Shown here in pieces: positions 15,821 to 24,360 of a stretch of DNA of 64,000 bases. Position numbers and translations under genes: made by a program. How positions within the stretch are numbered: position 1 is the stretch's first letter; each line of letters starts with the position of its first letter. Source of the DNA: Butyricicoccus pullicaecorum. GTDB taxonomy: Bacteria > Bacillota > Clostridia > Oscillospirales > Butyricicoccaceae. The notes under the pieces are model-generated. The model was not told where the DNA came from. It did no database searches and saw nothing but the letters and a program-made list of their open reading frames with translations. The stretch covers positions 186,001-250,000 of the forward strand of contig JAGZIN010000001.1 of NCBI GenBank assembly GCA_018366195.1. Reading direction: 5' to 3'.

Positions 15821-16663
15821 TTATTGTACCTCCATCTTGTGCAGATTACATTCGTTTTCCAGTGAATCATGTTCTTCTTTTCTGTACATGGCACTGCGGC
15901 GAATGGATTCGTCAAAATCAACCAGATGTCCGTCAAAATCCGGACCATCGACACAAGCGAATTTGGTTTCCCCGCCAACGGTCAGGCGGCAGCCGCCGCA
16001 CATGCCGGTGCCGTCAACCATTGTGGAATTCATGGATACGATGGTTTTGATGCCGTAAGGACGTGTGGTTTCACATACGAACTTCATCATAATCATGGGA
16101 CCTATCGCAATGACAGCATCATACTGGTTGCCGGAGTCGATGAGCTCCTTGAGTACCTCGGTTACCAGTGCTTTGCGTCCGTTGGAGCCGTCGTCGGTCA
16201 CCAGATACAGGTTTGTGGAGGCGGCGCGCATTTCATCTTCCAAAATGATGATATCCTTGTTGCGGAAGCCGGCAATCAAATCGACCTCAGCGCCCATTTC
16301 GTGCAATGCCTTTGCCTGCGGATAAGCAATGGCACAGCCCAGACCGCCGCCGACCACAGCCACTTTTTTGAGCCCTTCCAGTTCGCTTGCACGGCCAAGC
16401 GGACCCACAAAATCATGCAGGCAGTCACCAACGTTCAGCAGACCCAGCTGCTTTGTGGTAGCACCGACCTCCTGAAAGATAATCATAATAGTACCCTGCT
16501 CGCGGTCATAGGAGGCGATGGTAAGCGGGATTCGTTCGCCTTCCTCGTCCACACGCAGGATAATAAACTGCCCGGGCAGTGCTTTCTTGGCAACATGTGG
16601 GGCATGGATAATCATTTGTTTTGTGTTTGCATTGAGTGTCTTTTTTTCAAGAATTTTGTACAT
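15821..16663 (-). CDS. nfnA: NfnA-type FAD/[2Fe-2S] subunit (ferredoxin-NADP+ reductase subunit alpha)
   Basis: 280 residues: a ferredoxin-reductase-type FAD domain (GQFIILRVDEEGERIPLTIA), a NAD domain (VAVVGGGLGCAIAYPQAKAL), and a C-terminal Cys-rich motif (GTGMCGGCRLTVGGETKFAC) binding a [2Fe-2S] cluster, as in dihydroorotate dehydrogenase PyrK/HydG-like proteins. With NfnB it should couple NADH and reduced ferredoxin oxidation to NADP+ reduction in the cytosol. GGAGGTGG lies 8 bases before the ATG. First gene of a two-gene operon with its own consensus promoter. Confidence 0.9.
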   Translation of the reverse strand: MYKILEKKTLNANTKQMIIHAPHVAKKALPGQFIILRVDEEGERIPLTIASYDREQGTIMIIFQEVGATTKQLGLLNVGDCLHDFVGPLGRASELEGLKKVAVVGGGLGCAIAYPQAKALHEMGAEVDLIAGFRNKDIIILEDEMRAASTNLYLVTDDGSNGRKALVTEVLKELIDSGNQYDAVIAIGPMIMMKFVCETTRPYGIKTIVSMNSTMVDGTGMCGGCRLTVGGETKFACVDGPDFDGHLVDFDESIRRSAMYRKEEHDSLENECNLHKMEVQ

Positions 16664-16689
16664 TCCAATCCACCTCCATAGTGTATTTC

Positions 16690-16718
16690 ATTATACGACA
16701 GGGGCACATAATTTGCAA
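16690..16718 (-). promoter_or_regulatory. Promoter of nfnAB
   Basis: On the minus strand TTGCAA (16718-16713), a 17-base spacer and TATAAT (16695-16690), 27 bases from the nfnA start. Confidence 0.8.
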
Positions 16719-16791
16719 GAATGCATTTAGAAAACGTCCGTATAAGAGCAGTCATTTTGTAGAAAAAGGCAAAAATAGGGGTAAGATTGCC

Positions 16792-17541
16792 TTATGAGTA
16801 GTTCAGAGTGATATATTCCGAGCGGGCATAGCCTTCTATCTTTTCATATCGTATAACATACCAGCCGTTCCAAAATCCGAGTACAAGCACCTGAGCACCA
16901 TCTGGTGCACGCCCTAAAATGGGGGCGTCCAGAGAAGGACGCGCACGGATATTTAGATTTCCACCGTTGAGATCGACAGTGGCAGATAATATAGGCTCCG
17001 GCTCTAAAAAGGGAACACCAAAATATTGTGTCAGAGCCATGACCATTGCGCGGGCGATGGGAACAATATTTCCGCGAATCCATGCGGCATCATCAGGGTT
17101 GTCATGATAGCCCAGTTCGGCAAGGATTGCCGGAGCTCGTGTGCGGGTGACTTCTCCGATGCTTGTGGTGGGAAGTGCTCTGACCTTGTCGGGGAGTGGG
17201 TAGATACGGCGAAGCTGTGCCACGGTAAGGTCTGCAATGATGCGGCTGCGTTCGGAGCTGGGAGCATAATACACATCAATACCACGCAGCCTGCCCGCCA
17301 GTGATTCAGGCGATGCGTTGGAATGTAATGCAATATGTGCGTCATACTGTCCTGCGTTAGAAGCACGCAGGGAAGATGCTGCCGTCATGTCCGGTGTGTT
17401 GCGGGTAAAGGTAATACCAGACGCGGTCAAATAGGGTTCCATGGCGTCAGCAATGAGGTTCATATAATATTCTTCACTGCCGGAGCCATCATAGTAGAGA
17501 TTGAATTCCTGTGTGCTGGGGGATAGATAAATGCTTGGCAT
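16792..17541 (-). CDS. N-acetylmuramoyl-L-alanine amidase-like protein with SH3 domain
   Basis: 249 residues. An Amidase_3-type domain covers about 1-175 and a bacterial SH3 domain about 185-249 (LNIRARPSLDAPILGRAPDG, WYVIRYEKIEGYARSEYI). No signal peptide, which resembles mother-cell amidases such as CwlC. Two active-site parts are visible: His73 in ALHSNAS and a Glu in ILAELGYHDNPDD. The usual first zinc motif DPGHGG is replaced by LSPSTQEFN, so the zinc site is non-standard. The start at 17541 has AGGAGGT 9 bases upstream. It likely acts on peptidoglycan, perhaps during sporulation (inference). Confidence 0.85.
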   Translation of the reverse strand: MPSIYLSPSTQEFNLYYDGSGSEEYYMNLIADAMEPYLTASGITFTRNTPDMTAASSLRASNAGQYDAHIALHSNASPESLAGRLRGIDVYYAPSSERSRIIADLTVAQLRRIYPLPDKVRALPTTSIGEVTRTRAPAILAELGYHDNPDDAAWIRGNIVPIARAMVMALTQYFGVPFLEPEPILSATVDLNGGNLNIRARPSLDAPILGRAPDGAQVLVLGFWNGWYVIRYEKIEGYARSEYITLNYS

Positions 17542-17645
17542 ACTGTAAGACCTCCTGTGATTGACATAGATGGATACTTCATTGCTATGCACAAAATGGA
17601 AGTATGGTGACAGTGCTGAAAAAATGGATTTCCTCGGAAAAATAG

Positions 17646-17674
17646 TTGTCTTTTCATTGAATTCGCGGTATTAT
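17646..17674 (+). promoter_or_regulatory. Promoter of brnQ
   Basis: TTGTCT (17646-17651), a 17-base spacer, TATTAT (17669-17674). Confidence 0.55.
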
Positions 17675-17733
17675 AAAGAACACACCTTATAAAAGTGATG
17701 AAAGTAAGAATGTGATAATATAGGAGGAGCTCT

Positions 17734-19050
17734 ATGAAATTAACAACCAAGCACCGACTGCTGGTCGGTGTCACACTGTTTTCCATGTTTTTTGGTGCGG
17801 GAAATCTCATTTTTCCCCCGTTTTTGGGTGCACAGGCAGGACAGGCATCACTTCTGGCGATGCTCGGATTTTGCCTCAGTGCGGTGGGGCTGCCGATGTT
17901 AGGCGTGATTGCTGTGGCAGAGTCGAACGGACTGCCTGAGCTGGCAGGGCGTGTACACCCAAGGTTCGCAGATATTTTTACATTTCTGATTTACATGTCG
18001 ATTGGACCCTGTCTCGCAATTCCACGCACGGCAACGACCTCGTTTGAAATGGCAGTGGTTCCGTTTTTGCCGGAGGGTATTTCGCTGGGAACAGCACAGC
18101 TTTTCTATTCGATTGTTTTTTTTGCGGTTGCTCTGCTCCTGGCGCTGCGTCCGGACAAGCTGACCGATCGCTTGGGCAAGCTGCTTGGTCCTGCGCTGCT
18201 CCTTTTGATTTTGGTGGTTTTCGTTGGCTGTATTGTGCACCCGATGGGAACTGCGGGACCGGCGATTGGCAAATATGCCTCCGGTGCAGCGGTGAACGGA
18301 TTTTTGGAAGGATATCAGACAATGGATACCATTGCCGCTCTTAATTTTGGATTTATCATTGCACTCAATATCCGTGCAAAGGGAGTCGAGGACAATCGAC
18401 AGATTGTACGCGAGACCTGTTGGGCTGGCGTGATTGCCGGTACTGTACTATTTGCGGTCTATGCGATACTGACCTATATCGGACTGCAATCCGGTGCGGC
18501 ATTTCCGGGGGCGGCAAATGGTACGGAGGTCTTGACCTCCATTGTTATGGCGCTGTTCGGACCGGTTGGCGTGATTATTTTGGCGCTGATTTTTGTCATC
18601 GCCTGCCTCAACACCTGTATCGGACTGATTTCGTGCTGTGGTGATTATTTTACAAAGATTTTTCCGGTTTTTGGCTACCGCGTATGGGCTTGCTTCTTTG
18701 CGGTCATCAGTATGATGATTTCCAATGTAGGGCTCAATCAGATTCTTTCTTTTTCTGTGCCTGTGCTAGGTGCAATCTATCCGGCGGCAATTATGCTGAT
18801 TGCACTGGCGTTTTTGCATAAATGGCTGGGTCGCTTCCGGTATGTTTATCCCATCACGATTTTGCTGACAGGGCTTGTAAGTGTATTGGCAGCGCTCGAT
18901 AGTGTAGGGGTCGCGATTCCTGGAATCACAGCACTGGTGCAGATGCTTCCGTTCTATGCCCAGAGCCTTGGCTGGCTGGTTCCGGCTTTGGCGGGCATGG
19001 TCATTGGTGTATTGGTTTCCCCAAAAACAGATAAAAAGAAAGTCTTTTGA
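17734..19050 (+). CDS. brnQ: Branched-chain amino acid:cation symporter (LIVCS family)
   Basis: 438 residues with about 12 hydrophobic segments. The N terminus, GVTLFSMFFGAGNLIFPPFL, is diagnostic of the BrnQ family, as is the later CLNTCIGLISCCGDYF segment. It should import Leu, Ile and Val with Na+ or H+ across the cytoplasmic membrane. AGGAGGAG precedes the ATG. Monocistronic, with its own promoter; no strong terminator was seen directly after it. Confidence 0.95.
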   Translation: MKLTTKHRLLVGVTLFSMFFGAGNLIFPPFLGAQAGQASLLAMLGFCLSAVGLPMLGVIAVAESNGLPELAGRVHPRFADIFTFLIYMSIGPCLAIPRTATTSFEMAVVPFLPEGISLGTAQLFYSIVFFAVALLLALRPDKLTDRLGKLLGPALLLLILVVFVGCIVHPMGTAGPAIGKYASGAAVNGFLEGYQTMDTIAALNFGFIIALNIRAKGVEDNRQIVRETCWAGVIAGTVLFAVYAILTYIGLQSGAAFPGAANGTEVLTSIVMALFGPVGVIILALIFVIACLNTCIGLISCCGDYFTKIFPVFGYRVWACFFAVISMMISNVGLNQILSFSVPVLGAIYPAAIMLIALAFLHKWLGRFRYVYPITILLTGLVSVLAALDSVGVAIPGITALVQMLPFYAQSLGWLVPALAGMVIGVLVSPKTDKKKVF

Positions 19051-19226
19051 TGAAATTGGCAAAGCAATCTGGGAACGGTGAAAATTGTGCATTGTGCTGA
19101 GTTTGTCATCGAGAACACCAAATAAAAACGCATATTTTTATGGAATATATACGAACAGAAAAAAATCAATCAACAAATTACTGATAATTTGATGATTTTC
19201 CGAAAGCGTTTTGGTAGAAATGCTTG

Positions 19227-19254
19227 TTGCTATCGTGTGAATACATGATATAAT
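19227..19254 (+). promoter_or_regulatory. Promoter of the glycosyltransferase gene
   Basis: TTGCTA (19227-19232), a 16-base spacer and TATAAT (19249-19254). Confidence 0.5.
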
Positions 19255-19292
19255 ATCAGGCGGAAAAGATTAAGATTGTATCAAGGCCGTGC

Positions 19293-19314
19293 ACAGGCAT
19301 GCTGCCTGTTTTTT
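19293..19314 (+). promoter_or_regulatory. Terminator-like hairpin in the glycosyltransferase leader
   Basis: ACAGGCA (19293-19299), a 3-base loop and TGCCTGT (19303-19309), followed by a T-run. It lies between the promoter and the start codon. CTGCC in its right arm can alternatively pair with GGCAG at 19322-19326, so a switch between two structures is possible. No known riboswitch is recognised. Confidence 0.4.
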
Positions 19315-19347
19315 GGATAATGGCAGGTGCCGTTTGGAGGAATCGAC

Positions 19348-20616
19348 GTGTTACAATTTATAAAAGGGTTCAATCTGCTGATTTTTGCAGTGTTTACGGT
19401 GTTTTATGCGTATCAGCTGTTTTATGTGCTTGTCGCATTATGGCATGACAGAAAACCGCGCACCATGCCGCAGGCAAAAAAACTGCACAAATATGCAGCA
19501 GTGATTTCAGCGCGGAACGAGAGTGCGGTCATCGGAGAATTGGTGCACAGCATCAAAAAACAGAGATATCCGGCAGAGCTGCTCGATGTATTTGTGATTG
19601 CAGACAATTGTACGGACCACACCGCCGACGTTGCGCGGCGTGCAGGAGCGATTGTATTTGAACGCATGAACCGCACCGAGGTCGGAAAGGGTTATGCACT
19701 CGATTATGCGTTTGAGCGTATTGCTGAGGAATTTGCTGACGCACAATATGAGGGATATTTTATTTTTGATGCAGACAATCTGCTTGCTCCCGATTATGTT
19801 TCTGAGATGAATCGGGTCTTTGACAGTGGATACCGTGTTGTGACAAGCTATCGAAATTCAAAAAACTTTGATTCCAATTGGATTTCTGCAGGCAGTGCGC
19901 TATGGTTTTTGCGCGAGGCAAAGTTCCTGAACCATTCGCGCATGATTTTGGGCACCAACTGTGCAGTGTCCGGCACAGGATTTTTGGTTTCCAGTGATGT
20001 CATTCATGAGCGCGGTGGTTGGAAATATCATCTTCTGACCGAAGATATTCAATTTTCCATTGATTGTGCAATTGAGCATGAACGGGTGGGATATTGTCCG
20101 ACTGCGGTATTCTATGATGAACAGCCTGTGACCTTTGAACAGTCTTGGAACCAGCGTCTGCGTTGGTCAAAGGGCTTCTATCAGGTCTTTACACGATATG
20201 GAAGAAAGCTGATGAGCGGCATCTTAAAGCGTCACAGCTTTTCATGCTATGATATGCTGATGACGATTGCACCGGCCATGTTGCTGACTATGGCTTCGGT
20301 GGCAGTCAATGCCTTTTTCTTCATCAGTGCAATGCTCAGCACACCAGTTGCATTACCAATTTTACATTTGACATTTTCTTCTATTGTTTCTTCGTTTGCA
20401 GGATTTTATTTGACCCTTCTATTTTTTGGAATGGCTACAACCATTACCGAGTGGAGGTCCATCAATACCACTGCCGGACGAAAAATTCTGTATACCTTTA
20501 CGTTTCCGATATTCATTTTTACCTATATCCCAATTGCAATCGTTGCTCTGTTTTGCAAAATCGAGTGGAAGCCGATTGCACATACCATCAGCAAATCCAT
20601 CGAAGAATTTCAATGA
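19348..20616 (+). CDS. Membrane glycosyltransferase, family 2
   Basis: 422 residues. One N-terminal membrane segment (about 5-30), a cytosolic GT-A domain, and about three C-terminal membrane segments (from about residue 300). Motifs of processive GT2 enzymes are present: ISARNE near the start, DADN (metal/nucleotide-sugar binding), TED, and QRLRWSKGF (the Q-x-x-RW motif). It likely makes or extends a cell-surface polysaccharide from a nucleotide sugar. The GTG at 19348 is chosen because GGAGG ends 7 bases upstream; a GTG at 19327 in frame has no site. Monocistronic. Confidence 0.88.
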   Translation: MLQFIKGFNLLIFAVFTVFYAYQLFYVLVALWHDRKPRTMPQAKKLHKYAAVISARNESAVIGELVHSIKKQRYPAELLDVFVIADNCTDHTADVARRAGAIVFERMNRTEVGKGYALDYAFERIAEEFADAQYEGYFIFDADNLLAPDYVSEMNRVFDSGYRVVTSYRNSKNFDSNWISAGSALWFLREAKFLNHSRMILGTNCAVSGTGFLVSSDVIHERGGWKYHLLTEDIQFSIDCAIEHERVGYCPTAVFYDEQPVTFEQSWNQRLRWSKGFYQVFTRYGRKLMSGILKRHSFSCYDMLMTIAPAMLLTMASVAVNAFFFISAMLSTPVALPILHLTFSSIVSSFAGFYLTLLFFGMATTITEWRSINTTAGRKILYTFTFPIFIFTYIPIAIVALFCKIEWKPIAHTISKSIEEFQ

Positions 20617-20620
20617 CAGA

Positions 20621-20650
20621 AAATCCACCCTGAATAGAAGGGGTGGATTT
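20621..20650 (+). terminator. Terminator of the glycosyltransferase gene
   Basis: AAATCCACCC (20621-20630) pairs with GGGTGGATTT (20641-20650), followed by more T. Confidence 0.85.
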
Positions 20651-20738
20651 TTTTGTTAATTTTATACAAAATAAAAGGCTGAAATACTACAAAAATGATG
20701 ATTTCCTGCAAGTATTTTGGAAAGTGCAGGATTCTTTC

Positions 20739-20767
20739 TTGTATTTTTCAAAAAAATCCTGTATGAT
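20739..20767 (+). promoter_or_regulatory. Promoter of the AGCS symporter
   Basis: TTGTAT (20739-20744), a 17-base spacer, TATGAT (20762-20767), about 38 bases before the ATG. Confidence 0.6.
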
Positions 20768-20805
20768 AATGATATTATTCTTGGAAAAAAGATAGGAGGA
20801 GCTGA

Positions 20806-22230
20806 ATGCTAAACGAGTATTTGGGACAACTGAACGATTTTATGTACACCTATATCCTGATTTTCTTATTGATTGGTTCTGGTGTATACTTCACAATTCG
20901 CACTCGTTTTGTCCAAGTGCGCCGAATCGGAGATGTGCTCCGAATCCTGAAGGAGAAGTCCGACAACAGTGAGGGGAGTAAGTCGGTTTCGTCTTTTCAG
21001 GCTCTCATGATTTCTACGGCTTCGCGTGTTGGTACAGGCAATATTGCAGGTATCGCAGCAGCGATTGCAACCGGTGGTCCGGGTGCGGTGTTCTGGATGT
21101 GGCTCATGGCTGTTATCGGCGGTGCATCGGCGTTTATCGAGTCCACACTGGCACAGATTTACAAGGTGAAGGACGGAGATTCCTTCCGCGGAGGACCGGC
21201 GTACTATATCCAGCGTGGTCTGGGTAAGCGTTGGCTTGGCTGTGTTTTCTCTGTTCTGTTGATTGCGTGCTTTGCTTATGGCTTCAACAGCTTGCAGACC
21301 TATAATATCTCCACTGCAATTGCATACTATATTCCGGATTACAGCAATAGCATGTGGCCCATGCTGATTGGTATTATTATGGCGCTTTTGACTGCTGCGG
21401 TCATCTTTGGTGGTGTGCATCGTATTGGATTTATCAGCTCTGTGATTGTTCCAATTATGGCATGCGGCTACATTCTGATTGGTATCATTATGTTCTTTAC
21501 CCATCTTGATGCGGTTCCGAATGTATTCTATCAGATTTTTACACAGGCATTTGATGTACAGGCAATGATGGGTGGTCTGGCAGGCAGTGCAATCGTAACA
21601 GGTATCAAGAAAGGTCTCTTCTCCAATGAGGCTGGTATGGGTTCCGCACCGAATGCAGCTGCTTCTGCTGAGGTATCTCACCCCGCAAAACAGGGACTCA
21701 TTCAGACATTGTCTGTATTCCTCGATACCCTTGTAATTTGCTCTACCACTGCGATGATTCTGATGGTTTCCGGCGTTGAGGTTTCAAAGGACATCACTTA
21801 CGTGCAGAATGCGGTAACCGGTACCTTTGGTGCAGCTGGTAATATGTTTATTACCATTGCCATCTTCTTCTTTGCTTTCTCAAGCTTGATTGGTAACTAC
21901 TATTACACGGAATCTAACCTGCGGTTCATTAAAGATGATAAGCGCCTTTTGTTCGTATTCCGTCTGACCTGTCTGATTGCCATCTTCTTGGGTGCTCAGG
22001 CGAGCTTTGACACCGTATGGAATCTGGCAGATATCCTGATGGGCTTTATGGCGGTCGTCAATATCTTTGCCATTCTGATGCTTGGCAATATCGCAATCAA
22101 GTCGCTGCGGGATTATGATGAGCAGAGAAAGAAGGGAAAAGACCCTGTATTTTATGCAAGTCATATTGGCATGAAGCCAGAGGAACTGGATTATTGGCAC
22201 GATGATGACCATATTCCGGGCGGTCGCTGA
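20806..22230 (+). CDS. Alanine/glycine:cation symporter (AGCS family)
   Basis: 474 residues with about 10-11 membrane segments. Signature regions are STASRVGTGNIAGIAAAIATGGPGAVFWMW (residues about 66-95, given here only as a landmark for the family), the GGPAYYIQRGLGKRW loop, and GLFSNEAGMGSAPNAAA. Imports Ala or Gly with Na+ or H+. AGGAGGAG precedes the start. A second, divergent member of this family is encoded at 48398-49714 on the other strand. Monocistronic, with its own promoter and terminator. Confidence 0.93.
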   Translation: MLNEYLGQLNDFMYTYILIFLLIGSGVYFTIRTRFVQVRRIGDVLRILKEKSDNSEGSKSVSSFQALMISTASRVGTGNIAGIAAAIATGGPGAVFWMWLMAVIGGASAFIESTLAQIYKVKDGDSFRGGPAYYIQRGLGKRWLGCVFSVLLIACFAYGFNSLQTYNISTAIAYYIPDYSNSMWPMLIGIIMALLTAAVIFGGVHRIGFISSVIVPIMACGYILIGIIMFFTHLDAVPNVFYQIFTQAFDVQAMMGGLAGSAIVTGIKKGLFSNEAGMGSAPNAAASAEVSHPAKQGLIQTLSVFLDTLVICSTTAMILMVSGVEVSKDITYVQNAVTGTFGAAGNMFITIAIFFFAFSSLIGNYYYTESNLRFIKDDKRLLFVFRLTCLIAIFLGAQASFDTVWNLADILMGFMAVVNIFAILMLGNIAIKSLRDYDEQRKKGKDPVFYASHIGMKPEELDYWHDDDHIPGGR

Positions 22231-22244
22231 ATAAAGTTATTTAT

Positions 22245-22276
22245 AAAAAGCTGCTATCATCAGATAGCAGCTTTTT
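22245..22276 (+). terminator. Bidirectional terminator
   Basis: AAAAAGCTGCTATC (22245-22258), loop ATCA, GATAGCAGCTTTTT (22263-22276). Serves the symporter and the convergent YwaF-like gene. Confidence 0.9.
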
Positions 22277-22338
22277 CGTGTCAACAAATGTCAGCAGAAA
22301 GGGAGAGCAATCCGTTTTTGCTGGCATTTTTGTATCCT

Positions 22339-23097
22339 TCAAATGTGGCGCTGAGCCTTGAGCGAAATGATGTGATGGCGGTGTGCAAAGGGGAGATGGA
22401 TACAAAAGCTGGCACCGGCAAGAAGCAGGAAAGTGACCAAAAGATATATCTGGCGTCCAAAGGTTTCAAAGAGCCAGACAAGCGGTGTGCCAGAGGGCGC
22501 TTCGTAGAGAAACATATAGTTTTCTCCAAAACGGAAATCAACATATCCTACAACAAAAACAACCAGAAGAAAAATGCACAGAACCCGTGGGAAGCGATGC
22601 AGATTGGGACGATGTGCGCCCGATACAATCAGTGCCAGCGGTACATAAATCAGTAAGCCGTGCAGCAGAAAGGTTTGTATGGTTTGGAAAGAGAACATAG
22701 GGTAATAGTCGGCGATGCCGGCAGGGAATACTGTGCCGAAAATACCGCCTAACAGTGAGGTTGCATATACAAAGTCCTGAAAGCAGGTAAATGGGGTGAA
22801 TACAGAGAGTGGTATGAATAGACTTTGCAGCCCGCATAAATGTAGCGGAAGCAGCTTGATGAGGTTCGTCGTGCCTGTCAGATACAGCCAGATGGAGTGG
22901 GACAGCTCAAGTGCCGGAACGAGAATTCCGGCAGTCCATAGCAGCTTTCGGCGCGTTTTTGCTGGGGCATGCTTTGTCCAGCGCAAAAGAAAAAAGAGTG
23001 CAAGCGCAAGAAGCATCAGCAGGAAAATATGCTGTATGCCAAACAGGGAAAAAGGGTGTGGGTGCGGCTGGTTACAGCGCATAAAAAAATCGTTCAT
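22339..23097 (-). CDS. YwaF/TMEM164-like integral membrane protein
   Basis: 252 residues with about seven hydrophobic segments. The sequence matches the YwaF family as I recall it: FSLFGIQHIFLLMLLAL at the start, LPLHLCGLQSLFIPLSVF in the middle, and GGIFGTVFPAGIADYYPMFS. The His residues in the HLCG and HG segments are characteristic. The family's biochemical function is not established. The start at 23097 follows GGGGGC only, a weak ribosome site; the frame is open 46 codons further, but that part looks non-coding. Last gene before a bidirectional terminator. Confidence 0.75.
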   Translation of the reverse strand: MNDFFMRCNQPHPHPFSLFGIQHIFLLMLLALALFFLLRWTKHAPAKTRRKLLWTAGILVPALELSHSIWLYLTGTTNLIKLLPLHLCGLQSLFIPLSVFTPFTCFQDFVYATSLLGGIFGTVFPAGIADYYPMFSFQTIQTFLLHGLLIYVPLALIVSGAHRPNLHRFPRVLCIFLLVVFVVGYVDFRFGENYMFLYEAPSGTPLVWLFETFGRQIYLLVTFLLLAGASFCIHLPFAHRHHIISLKAQRHI

Positions 23098-23221
23098 ATA
23101 GCAAAGCCCCCAAAAAATCAGAATATAAAAATCAGTTAAAATATAGCATAACACAGAAATATGATAAATATGTGTACATTTAATGAAGATAGAGGGAAGA
23201 ACATGGCGAAAATGAGGTAAA

Positions 23222-23250
23222 AAAACAGACTTCATGGTGAAGTCTGTTTT
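23222..23250 (-). terminator. Terminator of the Hsp90-like/repeat-protein operon
   Basis: AAAACAGACTTCA (23222-23234), loop TGG, TGAAGTCTGTTTT (23238-23250). On the minus strand it lies 7 bases past the last gene and ends in a U-run. Confidence 0.85.
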
Positions 23251-23256
23251 GTAACG

Positions 23257-24360
23257 CTAATTTTGTGCAGCCAGACGTGCTTGTGCCAAATTACGTTGAA
23301 AATAATCGGTGCCATTGCGTGCATCAAAACGTGCTGCAATTTTTTCGGCCTCGGTATGGAACCATTGTGCGAGTGTATCCGTGTGATAGATGGTATCTTC
23401 TCGGTAAAGTGGAAATGCCGCAGAGAAGGGCAGAGAAATAGAGTCCTGCTGTTTGGAAAGCTCGTAAAAGCATATCCAAGAGGCCTTGTAGAAATCATAT
23501 TTTTTCTTTTGATCCCACATGGACAGCGCCCAATCCAGACGCAGTCCGATTTGCTGGATTGCAAGTTCTAAATCAACATACGCCCAACAATGAAGAATGG
23601 CTGCGAGATAGCCGAGGTCGCTTTTGTCGCGAATCCCTTCTCGGTAAAGCTTGTTTGCAAAGCTACGGGCTTCTTCCAAGTCGCCACGACGCAGGGCGTC
23701 CTCTAAATAGGCGAGCCACATGAGCTGTGGGGTGTCGCTGCAAAATGTCATTCTGCCGTTTTTCAGTGGTTCTGCATAACAATCTGCCGCTTGACGGTCG
23801 CCTGTTAAAAGGCTCATGTGAATGGCATGGCTCACATCGCATGCCTTGCAGTCAGAGACCTTGTCCTGTTTACTGTTCCAAAAATTTTTGAAGTATTCGA
23901 ATGCCTGTTTGCTGTCGATATATTGCCAGAAATCTGCCATGCGCCACCAATAGAGCCGTTCCCCGATTTGGTAATGCTTGGTCAGGGCATAAAATTTATC
24001 CATAAGCTGCTTCCATTCGGAAATGGGAATTTGCGGCAATGCGGCGATGGGGTCAACGGTGAACTGCATAATGACAAGATGCATGTGGTCTTTTTGCTCC
24101 GGTGGAAGGGCATCGGGGTGTTGTTCAAGAATTGCATTAAATTCAGCACCGATGGGAATGGCCTTGGGGGGATCGTCGTGAAATGCCATGTGCCAAGCAT
24201 ATTCAAAACGAAACACCAAACGCCAATAGGTATCATGGGCAGCATCTGCCTGCTGAATGGCATCAGTAAGTGCTCTGGTCTTTACAGCATCGTCCGCAAG
24301 GTTGTCGATTAGGCTCATAAGGCCAGTGCCGTTAAAATCGCTCATCGTTGTATCTTTCAT
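23257..24360 (-). CDS. Helical-repeat (TPR-like) protein C of the Hsp90-like operon
   Basis: 367 residues, mostly amphipathic helices rich in Trp, Tyr and acidic residues, as in tetratricopeptide-type solenoids. No signal peptide or membrane segment. It is a diverged paralog of the two genes upstream. Shared landmarks are WR-x2-FR near residue 46-51, ALPQIPISEW near 108, DCKAC near 172, and the C-terminal FDARNGTDYFQ. The ATG overlaps the preceding TGA by 4 bases (ATGA), so translation is coupled; AAAGGA is upstream. Probably an adaptor or sensor protein working with the Hsp90-like ATPase (inference). Last gene of the operon. Confidence 0.85.
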   Translation of the reverse strand: MKDTTMSDFNGTGLMSLIDNLADDAVKTRALTDAIQQADAAHDTYWRLVFRFEYAWHMAFHDDPPKAIPIGAEFNAILEQHPDALPPEQKDHMHLVIMQFTVDPIAALPQIPISEWKQLMDKFYALTKHYQIGERLYWWRMADFWQYIDSKQAFEYFKNFWNSKQDKVSDCKACDVSHAIHMSLLTGDRQAADCYAEPLKNGRMTFCSDTPQLMWLAYLEDALRRGDLEEARSFANKLYREGIRDKSDLGYLAAILHCWAYVDLELAIQQIGLRLDWALSMWDQKKKYDFYKASWICFYELSKQQDSISLPFSAAFPLYREDTIYHTDTLAQWFHTEAEKIAARFDARNGTDYFQRNLAQARLAAQN

